Counted from the stretch's first letter, positions 15,432 to 24,890 are shown. The stretch is 64,000 bases of DNA from Acinetobacter sp. NIPH 2699 (GCF_022549355.1 NZ_JAKZGL010000003.1:62001-126000), one strand, 5' to 3'. Notes: generated by a model from the sequence alone, not told the origin. Numbers and translations are program-made.

Positions 15432-18400
15432 ATGCTTTTAAATATATTTAATGTATTAGAAAAACTGGGGCTCAATGCACAGAAACGCGCGATTCACATC
15501 CAATTTGCAGATCCGATGTTAACAGCTCAGGTTTTCTTGCAGCGTATATCTGGAAAACATATTTTAAATCAGGGGCTAACATCAGAACTCATTTGCTTGT
15601 CTACCAATGCGAGCATTCCGCTTAAAAAATTTATCGGATGTACTGTTGCGGTTGATCAAGTCACCGATACTGGGCAATTGGCACGCAGTACAGGGATAAT
15701 TACTGCGGCAGCTCAAGGTCAAAGTGATGGGGCGCTTACGCTTTACCGCCTTACCATGCAAGATGCGACGTCGTTATGGGCGAAACGCCGTAATAGTCGG
15801 GTTTTTATGAATCAATCAGTGGTTGAGATTGTCCAGACTTTATTCAAAGAGTGGCAGGAACGCAGCCCATTGTTTGCAGCGAGTTTGACATTAGATCTCA
15901 GTGGACTCAGCAAAGACTATGATGTTCGTCCCTTTACAATGCAACACAACGAACTTGATTCAATGTTCATTCAACGATTGTTAGCATCAGAATCGATCAA
16001 TAGCTTGATTGATGAAGCACAACATCTTGTTCCATTCAGTGCGACCCCGATCCAAGCGCAGAAACTCCGATTGATTGATGACAATAACCACTACCAAGCG
16101 CTTGAGCGTCGAAATATTCGTTACCATCGCAGCAGCGCCACCGAGCAATACGACAGCATGACCAGTTTGGTTGCAGAACGTAGCTTACAACCTACAACAG
16201 TACATATTCAACGCTGGCAAGCGGATGCGCTTGATCAAGAAGATGGCGCTGGCAGCGTCCAAAGTACGCACGGTCACAGTGATCACTATGACAATGCCAG
16301 TCTAGGGCTAGAGGATGCATGGCACTTCACCCCTGCATGGATACAAGACCTCAATGGTGAAGATGGTGCAAGCACCTCAGGAAACCATCAAATCGAACGT
16401 ATGAATGAACACCTGAGCAATTACCACAGCGCACAGGCAAAACAATTCATTGCAAATACGACGGTTCGTGACGCACATGTGGGGTACTGGTTTGAACTCA
16501 AACAACATCCAGAAATCGACCAGCATGCCAGTGCAGATAGAAACTTCCTGATTACAGCGAAGCAGTTCTATAACCAAAATAACCTGCCCAAAGAGTTGAA
16601 CCAACAAGTTAAGCAACTGCTACAACACAGCCATTGGCAGCCTCATCTGCTGAGTTACCCAGCCGCAGAAGAACGTCAAGGCAATCAACTCACATTGCAA
16701 CGTCGTCATATTCCGACCGTTCCTGACTATCTTTCGCTACAACAGCGCCCCATTGCATATCCTCAACGGGCAAAAGTGGTAGGCCCAGCAGGTGAAACCA
16801 TTCATGTGGATGAGTGGGGACGGATCAAAGTCCGCTTTTTATTTACCCGAGCCGATGATCATGGTCATGATGGTGGTGCTGGCAGCAATGACAATGATAC
16901 GGACTCCGCTTGGGTGGATGTTCTGACACCATGGGCGGGTGAAGGTTATGGTGCACGATTCTTACCAAGAATAGGCGAGATCGTTGTGATTGATTTCTTT
17001 GATGGCAACATTGATCGCCCCTTTGTGACGGGACGCATCCATGAAGCGCAGCGTTCCCCCACCAAATTTGATATCAAAGGGCAACTTCCTGATACCAAAA
17101 AGCTTAGCGGTATTCGCAGTCAAGAAGTTGATGGGCGCGGATTTAACCAACTCAGATTTGACGATACAACGGGACAGATTAGCACCCAACTACAAAGCAG
17201 TCATGCCGCGACTCAACTCAACTTAGGGCATTTAAGCCATCCAAAAGAACAAGCACAGAGTGCAGCACGTGGTGAGGGTTTTGAACTTAGAACGGATGCT
17301 TGGGGCGCAGTACGCGCAGGTAAAGGCATGCTGATCAGTACCTATGCCCAAGAACAGGCGATTGCAGATCACTTGGAAGCAGCTCAAGCGCAATCATTGC
17401 TGACACAAGGTTTTGAGAGCATGAAAATGCTGAGTGACATTGCGCTCAAACAACAAGCCGATGCCCTCAATGTTATTGAGCGTTTACCCAAGTTTATCCA
17501 GTCGTTAGAGTTAAAAACCAAAGGACAGGCGTTAAACAATACCGTAAATCTTTTTAAAAATGAGATGCAAAATAACCCACTGAATGCTTTAAAAGATTGT
17601 GGTGGTTTTATTGGGGATATCGGTGCACTAGGCGGAAATAGCACAGCCATTGTTGATGAATTCAATGCATTTTTTGCAGATGCAAAAGATGCGCTAGAGA
17701 ACCTGAAAACGTTTATCGAAAACGTGGAAGAACATGGCGCAGATATTGTTAAAGGACAACTGGCAAATCTGAAAGACAAGATTCAACACAACCCATTTGA
17801 AAGTCTAAAAGAAGTTGGACAAGTCCTCGCTAACGTCGATATAAAAGATTTTGATTTGATGAGTAGCTGCGGCACTTTTAGTAAAGGCAGCAGTTTAAAG
17901 GTCAGTCCATTACAGGCATTGGGTTCTTTGCAAGGCTTTATGGAAAATTATACCCAAGACTTGGAACAGAGTCAGGACAGCAAACAACAAGTACAAGGCA
18001 AAATCTTTAGACAAGCATTAATGCTATTGGCCTCACCGAATGGGATCGCGCTGACCACACCTGAGAATATTATTTTACAAGCTTCACAAGACATTGCAGA
18101 AAGTGCCAGTGGTTCCATCAATTTAAGTGCCCAGAAAAATATTATTGGCCATGCGCAAGACAAAATCAGCTTGTTTGCAGCCCAAAAAGGAATACGGGCA
18201 TATGCAGCCAAAGGAAAAGTGGAGTTACAGGCACAGGATGACATGATTGAGGCAATCGCTCGTCGGGTGGTCAAGATTATATCGACAGAGGAAAAGATCG
18301 AGATCACCAGTCCCGTCGAAATTGACCTAAAAGCAGGTGGCTCGCAGCTTAAGATCAATAAGGATGGGGTATTTGTAAATACTGGCGGAAATTTTAAGGT

Positions 18401-18842
18401 TAAAGCAGGGCAGCATGTCTTTGAGAGTGGTGCAGTTGTCAATACAGAACTGCCTAAAATGCCTGAGAGTGGGATTTATAGCCGCCGCTTTGATTTTAGT
18501 GGTTTGGTTTCACCTGAACTTATACAAGAAGGTTTTCTTTATAAAGTGATTAATCGCGCCAAGAAAACAGAATATGTCGGGGTGCTTGATGAGGGGGCGA
18601 GAACGCAAAGAATCTTTAGCGATAACCCGGATCAAATCGAAGTTGTTTTACTCGGAAAAGACAAAGAAAGTGCAGATAAGTTGTTATTGGTAGAAGAGCC
18701 TGTGCTCGAAAATCACAGTTCAGATGAGGCTTGTTGCGGTGGCGATGAACATCATCATGATGATTGTGAACATGTTCAAGAAGATGCTACAGATGAGTCG
18801 AACTTAGAGCAGGATTTTAAGAAATTTGGGTGTGGGGATTAA
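15432..18842 (+). CDS. vgrG: Type VI secretion tip protein VgrG with DUF2345 extension
   Basis: A 1136-residue VgrG, the spike at the tip of the T6SS tube that carries effectors. The N-terminal gp27-like part spans about 1-440. The gp5-like OB fold begins near 450 with VVGPAGETIHVDEWGRIKVRF, followed by WVDVLTPWAGEGYGARFLPRIGEIVVIDF. The gp5 beta-helix and DUF2345 region covers about 600-1010 and includes a long helical insert (about 650-860). The C-terminal extension ends in a Cys/His-rich patch (EACCGGDEHHHDDC, near 1098). No other T6SS structural gene is present, so this is an orphan vgrG module with its own cargo. Three genes follow on the same strand with almost no spacing. A TATAAT lies near 15343. 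Confidence 0.93.
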   Translation: MLLNIFNVLEKLGLNAQKRAIHIQFADPMLTAQVFLQRISGKHILNQGLTSELICLSTNASIPLKKFIGCTVAVDQVTDTGQLARSTGIITAAAQGQSDGALTLYRLTMQDATSLWAKRRNSRVFMNQSVVEIVQTLFKEWQERSPLFAASLTLDLSGLSKDYDVRPFTMQHNELDSMFIQRLLASESINSLIDEAQHLVPFSATPIQAQKLRLIDDNNHYQALERRNIRYHRSSATEQYDSMTSLVAERSLQPTTVHIQRWQADALDQEDGAGSVQSTHGHSDHYDNASLGLEDAWHFTPAWIQDLNGEDGASTSGNHQIERMNEHLSNYHSAQAKQFIANTTVRDAHVGYWFELKQHPEIDQHASADRNFLITAKQFYNQNNLPKELNQQVKQLLQHSHWQPHLLSYPAAEERQGNQLTLQRRHIPTVPDYLSLQQRPIAYPQRAKVVGPAGETIHVDEWGRIKVRFLFTRADDHGHDGGAGSNDNDTDSAWVDVLTPWAGEGYGARFLPRIGEIVVIDFFDGNIDRPFVTGRIHEAQRSPTKFDIKGQLPDTKKLSGIRSQEVDGRGFNQLRFDDTTGQISTQLQSSHAATQLNLGHLSHPKEQAQSAARGEGFELRTDAWGAVRAGKGMLISTYAQEQAIADHLEAAQAQSLLTQGFESMKMLSDIALKQQADALNVIERLPKFIQSLELKTKGQALNNTVNLFKNEMQNNPLNALKDCGGFIGDIGALGGNSTAIVDEFNAFFADAKDALENLKTFIENVEEHGADIVKGQLANLKDKIQHNPFESLKEVGQVLANVDIKDFDLMSSCGTFSKGSSLKVSPLQALGSLQGFMENYTQDLEQSQDSKQQVQGKIFRQALMLLASPNGIALTTPENIILQASQDIAESASGSINLSAQKNIIGHAQDKISLFAAQKGIRAYAAKGKVELQAQDDMIEAIARRVVKIISTEEKIEITSPVEIDLKAGGSQLKINKDGVFVNTGGNFKVKAGQHVFESGAVVNTELPKMPESGIYSRRFDFSGLVSPELIQEGFLYKVINRAKKTEYVGVLDEGARTQRIFSDNPDQIEVVLLGKDKESADKLLLVEEPVLENHSSDEACCGGDEHHHDDCEHVQEDATDESNLEQDFKKFGCGD

Positions 18843-18845
18843 GAA

Positions 18846-19382
18846 ATGAAAATAGTGCAAGTATTTATAGGCTCATTGCTTCTATCGCAAAGCGTGAGCT
18901 TATATGCAGAGAGTTCTAAACAATGTTTAAAATATTGGAATGAGCCAGTAGTTCAATTTGAGTTGCTAAAAGATACTCAATGTCCGCATGTATGGGAGGA
19001 TAACTTTAATCCGCATGGTAAAAAAGTGGTGGAGAATATAGGTTTTAATCTTAAAAATAATAATTGGATGTCTGCAGGGATATGTAGTCATATTAAATAT
19101 AAGAATAATAATTATTACATTTACTGGGCGGATATGAAGCATAATAAAACGGATCTTATTATGGTTTTTAATGATAATGCTGCATTTTTATACTCTAGAG
19201 AAATAGATAGAACTAAAATTAGTGATAGTGGATATACAGATAAAGATGTTCTCGATGTAAATTTATCATGTGCGAAGGCGGGGAGTGATTCTGATCTCAT
19301 ATCCGTCTTAAATAGCTATATCTTAAAAGAAACGAATATTAAAAATATTTATAAGTATCAGATTGCTGATTGGTTTAAATAA
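18846..19382 (+). CDS. Exported small protein, candidate T6SS immunity factor
   Basis: A 178-residue protein with a Sec signal peptide (MKIVQVFIGSLLLSQSVSLYAES). The mature part has four Cys and many Asn, Tyr and Lys; I do not recognise its fold. It lies between vgrG (3-base gap) and the effector gene, whose ATG overlaps its stop (TAATG), so translation is coupled. Immunity proteins against peptidoglycan-cutting effectors must act in the periplasm, which fits the signal peptide. An adaptor role is less likely because adaptors work in the cytoplasm. It is much more A+T-rich than the housekeeping genes. Confidence 0.7.
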   Translation: MKIVQVFIGSLLLSQSVSLYAESSKQCLKYWNEPVVQFELLKDTQCPHVWEDNFNPHGKKVVENIGFNLKNNNWMSAGICSHIKYKNNNYYIYWADMKHNKTDLIMVFNDNAAFLYSREIDRTKISDSGYTDKDVLDVNLSCAKAGSDSDLISVLNSYILKETNIKNIYKYQIADWFK

Positions 19383-21766
19383 TGAAAAAGACAATTAAAT
19401 TTTCAGATAATGATATTATTGAGTTTGATTTTAATCGAGCTGGGTTTATTCAGGCTGTAAGTTATAAAGAATCATCTTCCGATTTAAGGCAGCCTTTGAA
19501 TGCTAGGAGAAATGTATTTTCTGCAGCAAAGAAGAATGATAAAGGATATATTGGGTTATTCCAGTTCGGTGAAGCTGCATTGATAGACTTGGGCTATTAT
19601 AAGCATTGGGATAATAATACAGATAAAACAAAAGCCAATGATTGGACTGGAGCGTGGACGGGTAAAGCTGGGGTCAATAACTTATCTCAATTTTTAAATT
19701 CTCCAGATAAGCAACTTCAGGCTATTCATGAATGGATCGATCTTTTGTGTAATCGATTACGCAATCGTAATTTTAACGAATTCTATGGAAAAACTATTAA
19801 CGGCGTAGAAATTACTGAGTCTGGTGCTATTGCAGGTGCGCATTTAGTTGGAGACGGTGGGTTAGGTTCATTTTTTGGTGTAAACGGTTTTAAAGGTAAA
19901 TACAAAGAATCTGATGGAAATGGTGTCCATATCAGTAAATATATCGAAATGTTTAATCATTTTGATTTAGAAAACTGTTGCAAAAGAAAGATTTATATAA
20001 GCTTAACTGACTCAGAGAAAAATGCTTTAGCGAATAAAGAAGTTGTATTGGTTTCGCGTTATGATGGGAAATATGTATCTGGTGAAACGAGAGTAAGGGT
20101 AAAAAGTGATGAGCAGGGCAATCTCCCTGTGACTGTGCGTCATCCAAATACTGAAATCAAAATCGTTGCTGATGGAAAAACATCAAATAGCATTATCCAA
20201 AAAGCAAATGAGAAGCAGAAAGCGACCTTAAGTGATTTCAGCATTTCAAGTTATCCAGCGACTTTAGAAGCAGAAAGTACGCCTCAACCAAAACCACAAA
20301 CCAATAAGACTCCGCAAGAAGTGAGGAATGAGCAAGTTCCACCATCTTCAGCGGTGGATTCAACGCCCGTATTAAAAGATATTCATTTCAACGTTCAAAT
20401 CGTGGAAGGTGACTCAGGTAAACCTATTCCGAATATGAATTTTTTCCTTACCTATAAAGGAAATATTAAAAAACATACCGCAGACAACAATGGTATAAGA
20501 AAAGGCGTTGTTGCGGAAGAGGGACAAGATATTGAAGTCTCTGTAGATGGTGATGGGCAGAAACAGGTGATTCATCATTTTAAAGTGAGTTCAGCGTTAA
20601 ACAACCAAACTGTTAAAGTGAAATTGCCAGTACATAGTTTTAATATTACGGTTACACAAGAGGGTAAGAACGTAGCCAATACACTATTTAGTATTTTTTA
20701 TAGAGGGCGAGAAATTCCAAAAAGAACCAATGCATCAGGCGTGATCAATGTACGAATGCTCACAGGTTTTGTTTTCGGTTTTGGAATAAAAGGTAAAAGT
20801 CTGATTTTAAGCAGAGTTGAAAAGACCGTGGCGATGAAAGGGTTTACGGTAAATGCAAGTGCTGTAAAAGCTTCAAAATTGTATGAAACTGCGGATGAAC
20901 AACGTAAAAAAGAACAACAAGCTGAAAGTGCCCGATTACAACAACAGCAAAAAGAAGCACAAGCAAAGAGTGAGCAAAAAGCCAAAGAAGAAGCGGAGAA
21001 AGCTAAGACGGAAGCCGATAGAAAAAAACAGGCCAAACAAGATAATAGCTATACCCAAAATGGGGGGAAACCATTAACGACAGTGGGCAACCAAGCTCCT
21101 GTGACCAGTGATACTACTCGATATCATATTTATCATAATGGAAAGATTAGAAGAGAGAATAAAGCAGCAACAGGCTTTGCTGAGTTTATTTACTATGATC
21201 AGAAGGGTGGTGCTCATAATTTGGGGAAGTCGGAATTTATTAAGGCTCCTATGAGAAAATCGGGTAATTCGATTATTGCAGGAAATTGTTATTTAATAGA
21301 TTTTACTAAGCATGGATATTATAAAAAAGATGGGATTGGATATAAATGGTATGTTTCTAGTGATGTTAGATATTATCTCAATGGGGTCACTTTAGCAGCA
21401 ATACTTGGTACATTTATGAGTTTAGGTTATCAGGAATACCCAAGTACAGGGGGAAGCCTTCGAGATGGAAGCTCTAAGCTCCCAAGTAAAACTCATCGGA
21501 ATGGTGAGGCCTGTGATTTTAGATATTTAGCTAAAAATAATGCTCATAGGAATGGAGCAATTTGGACTACATATTCTTCATTTGATATGCAAGCTAACAC
21601 AATGTTGACTGAAAGATTTAGAATATTTGGTTTTAGAACATTTTATACTCAAGACTCAATGGACAATAAACGTAAAGTAGCTATGATAGCTGGTACATCA
21701 TTTGCTCCAAATCATTATCATCATTTACATATTGGTGAACATAATTATTTGGTTGAAGATATTTGA
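19382..21766 (+). CDS. VgrG-linked peptidoglycan hydrolase effector with two catalytic domains
   Basis: A 794-residue T6SS cargo candidate with no signal peptide. Residues 1-200 resemble lytic transglycosylase/lysozyme-like domains: SYKESSSD supplies a Glu-Ser pair, GYIGLFQF stands for the GLMQ-type motif, and AIAGAHLVGDGG for the third motif. Two Ig- or carboxypeptidase-regulatory-like beta modules follow (about 205-500), then a charged coiled-coil (about 500-555). The C-terminal domain (about 570-794) has SKTHRNGEACDFRY near 698 and NHYHHLHIGE near 776, the His-Asp and HxH zinc ligands of LAS/M15-type peptidases. It should cut both glycan strands and peptide stems. A lipoprotein gene follows directly. 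Confidence 0.82.
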   Translation: MKKTIKFSDNDIIEFDFNRAGFIQAVSYKESSSDLRQPLNARRNVFSAAKKNDKGYIGLFQFGEAALIDLGYYKHWDNNTDKTKANDWTGAWTGKAGVNNLSQFLNSPDKQLQAIHEWIDLLCNRLRNRNFNEFYGKTINGVEITESGAIAGAHLVGDGGLGSFFGVNGFKGKYKESDGNGVHISKYIEMFNHFDLENCCKRKIYISLTDSEKNALANKEVVLVSRYDGKYVSGETRVRVKSDEQGNLPVTVRHPNTEIKIVADGKTSNSIIQKANEKQKATLSDFSISSYPATLEAESTPQPKPQTNKTPQEVRNEQVPPSSAVDSTPVLKDIHFNVQIVEGDSGKPIPNMNFFLTYKGNIKKHTADNNGIRKGVVAEEGQDIEVSVDGDGQKQVIHHFKVSSALNNQTVKVKLPVHSFNITVTQEGKNVANTLFSIFYRGREIPKRTNASGVINVRMLTGFVFGFGIKGKSLILSRVEKTVAMKGFTVNASAVKASKLYETADEQRKKEQQAESARLQQQQKEAQAKSEQKAKEEAEKAKTEADRKKQAKQDNSYTQNGGKPLTTVGNQAPVTSDTTRYHIYHNGKIRRENKAATGFAEFIYYDQKGGAHNLGKSEFIKAPMRKSGNSIIAGNCYLIDFTKHGYYKKDGIGYKWYVSSDVRYYLNGVTLAAILGTFMSLGYQEYPSTGGSLRDGSSKLPSKTHRNGEACDFRYLAKNNAHRNGAIWTTYSSFDMQANTMLTERFRIFGFRTFYTQDSMDNKRKVAMIAGTSFAPNHYHHLHIGEHNYLVEDI

Positions 21767-21775
21767 GGGGTGGAT

Positions 21776-22330
21776 ATGAGAAGTTTTAAATATATTTTTG
21801 TTCTTTGTTTTGTGGTTTTTTTATTTTCTTGTGATAATGCTGTTCAGCAAGTTAATTCTATTAAGATAAGTGAGGGTGAAATACAGCCTATAGTCTTTAA
21901 AGAAAAAAGTTGGGGGAGTGTTGAGCTTGGTTCAAATATTAAAAATAATCCATATTTAATAAGAATTGAAGAAAGCTATGTTCCAGATGAGAGTTGTTAT
22001 TATGTTTCTAAAACTGGTGAGTGGTCGGAAAGTGAACCTGATGTAAAAGTTGTAAATAATAAGGTTGCAGCTATAGAGTCAACAATTCCATTTACGACTG
22101 ATTATTATGGTATTTCTGTAGGAGATAATGAAAAAGTTATTTATGAAAAAATAGATGGAAATTTTTTTGATAAAATAGAGAATGATGATCCAGATGTGTC
22201 AAATCAATATTTTGTTGTGGTCTGGAGTTCTTTAAAAAAAGAGTATGGTGTTAAGTATAATATTGTTAATAATTTAATCGTGGAAATAAGTATTGGGACT
22301 TCTGAGGTTGTATATTCAGGTTGTGTTTGA
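21776..22330 (+). CDS. Lipoprotein, candidate immunity protein for the effector
   Basis: A 184-residue lipoprotein. The signal peptide MRSFKYIFVLCFVVFLFSC ends in a lipobox with Cys at residue 19. The ATG at 21776 was chosen over a GTG at 21770 because GAGGGG precedes it at the right distance. It begins nine bases after the effector stop, the usual place for a cognate immunity gene, and lipidation would hold it in the periplasm where the effector acts. Many Asp, Glu, Asn and Val; no family recognised. Very A+T-rich. Confidence 0.75.
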   Translation: MRSFKYIFVLCFVVFLFSCDNAVQQVNSIKISEGEIQPIVFKEKSWGSVELGSNIKNNPYLIRIEESYVPDESCYYVSKTGEWSESEPDVKVVNNKVAAIESTIPFTTDYYGISVGDNEKVIYEKIDGNFFDKIENDDPDVSNQYFVVVWSSLKKEYGVKYNIVNNLIVEISIGTSEVVYSGCV

Positions 22331-22393
22331 TTGTATATGTTTTCACTGGTTAATATATTGAAAATATTTCACTATATGCGTAGTAGGAAATAA

Positions 22394-22516
22394 AAATATC
22401 AGGTATTACTATATTTAATAAGCCAGCATAAGCATAGTGTTCATCAAAATAATAATAGACATCATCACCATCATGTTCATTTACAGGGCTTTTCTCCCCA
22501 AACAGAGGATATATGA
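22394..22516 (+). pseudogene. Displaced C-terminal tip of a second metallopeptidase effector
   Basis: An open frame without a start ends in HHHHHVHLQGFSPQTEDI and a TGA at 22514-22516. The intact effector ends HYHHLHIGEHNYLVEDI. In both, the HxH ligand pair is followed by exactly eleven residues and the protein ends in EDI. The fragment is followed one base later by another lipoprotein gene, the same order as the intact effector and its lipoprotein. I read it as the remnant of an alternative effector end with its own immunity gene. Only about 30 residues are convincing; nothing before 22421 aligns by eye. Confidence 0.6.
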
Positions 22517-22517
22517 A

Positions 22518-23201
22518 ATGTTAAAATTTATTTTGATGATGATTAGCTTTATATTTTTACTAGGTTGTAGTGATAATGATGTATTTAATCAAACGAAAGA
22601 TGTATGTAAAATAAATTTCTCTGAAGATAAGAAAGATCTCGAAAATATACCTTGCTTAAAACCACCAATTTCAAGTCAGGACTTTTCAAGTTTATCTAAG
22701 CTTAAGAATGGTTGGTATGATTTAGATAATTTAAATTTTGTTATTGATAATAAAGAGTATTTAGCTCCAGAGTCACATTCTTTTGCAAGGATTATAGGTT
22801 ATTTCCCTGTTAACCAAGACTATGTATATATATTGATGCTACAAAATATGGATATGGAGGGGGATGGTTTTGCACAAACAATGACCTTACTTAAGGCGAA
22901 GATAGAAGATGGAGTGTATAAGAGTATTGATAGAGGGTATTATGTGGGTACACATCGGTTTAATTTTTCAGAATTAATTGACTATGATTCCGAAATGGAA
23001 ATGATTGACTTTAGAAAAATTTCAGATATTCCATATCATGGAGAGTGTAAACAAGATTTTGTAATACATGAGGATTTTTCATTAAACACTCGAAAGGTTT
23101 GTACAAATAAAATTGATCTTGATAAAAATTATATTGAAGAAAAACAATATAAATTGGATTCTGAGACAATGAATTTTGTTGAAGTAGGTAGCGATAAATA
23201 A
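22518..23201 (+). CDS. Lipoprotein, candidate orphan immunity protein
   Basis: A 227-residue lipoprotein. The frame is open from 22437, but the ATG at 22518 has GAGG nine bases upstream and gives a proper signal peptide, MLKFILMMISFIFLLGC, with the lipobox Cys at 17. The upstream extension codes for unlikely sequence and overlaps the effector-tip remnant. The mature part is acidic with several Cys and many Tyr; no family recognised. Its place directly behind an orphan effector tip suggests immunity against a lost or exchanged toxin end. Ends before a terminator shared with the convergent hydrolase. Confidence 0.7.
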   Translation: MLKFILMMISFIFLLGCSDNDVFNQTKDVCKINFSEDKKDLENIPCLKPPISSQDFSSLSKLKNGWYDLDNLNFVIDNKEYLAPESHSFARIIGYFPVNQDYVYILMLQNMDMEGDGFAQTMTLLKAKIEDGVYKSIDRGYYVGTHRFNFSELIDYDSEMEMIDFRKISDIPYHGECKQDFVIHEDFSLNTRKVCTNKIDLDKNYIEEKQYKLDSETMNFVEVGSDK

Positions 23202-23240
23202 AACTTATAAGATCAGATATATTTATTAATTTAAAAAAAT

Positions 23241-23279
23241 AAATGATCGGCAATTAGTAAATTAATAGCCGATCATTTT
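23241..23279. terminator. Terminator at the end of the T6SS island
   Basis: AAATGATCGGC and GCCGATCATTT pair perfectly (11 bases) around an A+T-rich loop, with T/A runs on both sides. It serves two convergent transcripts. Confidence 0.8.
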
Positions 23280-23281
23280 AT

Positions 23282-24628
23282 TTAGGTCTCAACAATTCCT
23301 TCTAAATCATCAAAGGTATAGTTATTTGGTACATTAATGAGATGTGTTTGAACCCCTTGTTCAACTTTATCACTGACATCAGGATAGAGCCAACGGGTGA
23401 TTTGTTCCGCTACACTAGAGTGATATTGAATCTCAAAATGGTTCAACCCATAGAACACCGCTTTATGCGTATCGGGTAATTTAAGCTGAAAACGAGGGTT
23501 TGGATGTTCGCCTAACGCACTCTTTACACTGACCAAATAATCACCGATCACAGTGAGTGCTTTGGTTCGTAATTTTTCAAACTCTAACGTCCCTGCAATT
23601 AAGAAGGTATTGATATGTGAGGGTAAAGGCGCAGGTTTACGATTGTCATCTGCAAAACCAATACGTGCATCATTATGTTCCCAATCATCATCACGAACAC
23701 TGCCATGACGAAGGTCTAAAATACCGTTACTGCGAATATTGACCAATTGGCCGATAAGGTTAATGAAGGGGAATGCACCAAGTTTGTCTTGTAAAATAAA
23801 ACCAAAGCGTTCCAGTGCTGCACCATGATGCGGAGAACCAATACATACCAAGTTTTCAACCATGTGTACCCATTGACAGAGATCTTGTTTGCCGTAGAAC
23901 AAAGCACTACGAGAAACCAACCCCCCCATACTATGGCCAATCAAATCAATACTGGTAATGCGTGGATTACGTTGGATTAAATCTTCGAGTACGCTGGCAA
24001 AACTACGACCATTAGCGGAAATACGACGTCCAGTATTGTAGTTGAGATACAACATGGTGTTATTATCACGCTGCGCCAGTAATCGTTCCCCAATACCGCC
24101 ATAACGCTGGTTTGACCACGTTAAATGGTTCATGCATAAACCATGCGCCAAAATCACCACACGACCTGTGAGTTCACCTTGTTGTAATGATCCATAGTGA
24201 TCATAAAGCACCATTGGCAAAGCCATTGGATTATGTTGCTTCAAGAAAAAATCGCCAAAGATCCCATTCAGTGCACCCACTGCAAAATGTAGAGATGGGC
24301 TGAGAGGCTTATCATGTAGAGCAGGAAATTTCTCAACCACTTTGCGCAAGTTTGGTGCAAGAAAACTACGGCCATATTTTTGAATGGCGACATAAGAAAA
24401 TTGGTAGAGTTTCTGCAACTGTGGATTTTTTTGTAAATTTTTGGCTTTTTGTGCACTTAAACCGAGCGTTGTCCGTAACACTTCAGTTTGTACCAATTGC
24501 ATCAATTCGTGTACCCCACTCAAACTGGTACTGACGAGCTGTGCCAAACCTTCCAAAGCATCTGCCTGACTGGGAGGGGTACTGTCCCACTTACAGTAGG
24601 TTTCATGCAGAGGTGTTAAACTTGGCAT
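23282..24628 (-). CDS. Alpha/beta-hydrolase, lipase-like
   Basis: A 448-residue hydrolase. The core begins near 150 with VVILAHGLCMNHLTW (oxyanion-hole HG), then DLIGHSMGGLVSRSA, the nucleophile elbow GHSMG with the catalytic Ser. LVCIGSPHHGAALERFG follows, typical of PGAP1- or triacylglycerol-lipase-like enzymes. The N-terminal 140 residues are helical and lack known motifs. No signal peptide is evident. The substrate is unknown; a lipid or ester is likely. The C-terminal acid and His are probably in the last 150 residues (FYGLNHFEIQYH is a good candidate for the His). Confidence 0.82.
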   Translation of the reverse strand: MPSLTPLHETYCKWDSTPPSQADALEGLAQLVSTSLSGVHELMQLVQTEVLRTTLGLSAQKAKNLQKNPQLQKLYQFSYVAIQKYGRSFLAPNLRKVVEKFPALHDKPLSPSLHFAVGALNGIFGDFFLKQHNPMALPMVLYDHYGSLQQGELTGRVVILAHGLCMNHLTWSNQRYGGIGERLLAQRDNNTMLYLNYNTGRRISANGRSFASVLEDLIQRNPRITSIDLIGHSMGGLVSRSALFYGKQDLCQWVHMVENLVCIGSPHHGAALERFGFILQDKLGAFPFINLIGQLVNIRSNGILDLRHGSVRDDDWEHNDARIGFADDNRKPAPLPSHINTFLIAGTLEFEKLRTKALTVIGDYLVSVKSALGEHPNPRFQLKLPDTHKAVFYGLNHFEIQYHSSVAEQITRWLYPDVSDKVEQGVQTHLINVPNNYTFDDLEGIVET

Positions 24629-24890
24629 ATTGATTTCCTCATCCTTGATATATACCGAAGGGTTGAATTTATTAACCTTACACTGTTTAGATAAACTACA
24701 ACAAACGCTTATATCTTTTGTTGTTTCATCCGTATTTTTTTTAGAATACTGATGAACGGCGCGGAGAATCGTTTTTTGTGTCGGACAATTTCAGGGTTAT
24801 CTGCAAATTATATTGTTATTTGTTTATCAATTATGATTAATAATGTGATTTATTTAACTATCTGTCAAGCTGGTGTCTATTTGGGTGCAT

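Noticed and set aside
19382..21766. Prophage endolysin as an explanation of the lysozyme-like domain
   Set aside because: There are no phage genes near; the gene is coupled to vgrG and to exported proteins, and has a second peptidase domain.
22437..22517. N-terminal extension of the second lipoprotein
   Set aside because: The internal ATG at 22518 has the ribosome site and gives a proper lipoprotein signal; the extension overlaps the effector-tip remnant in another frame.
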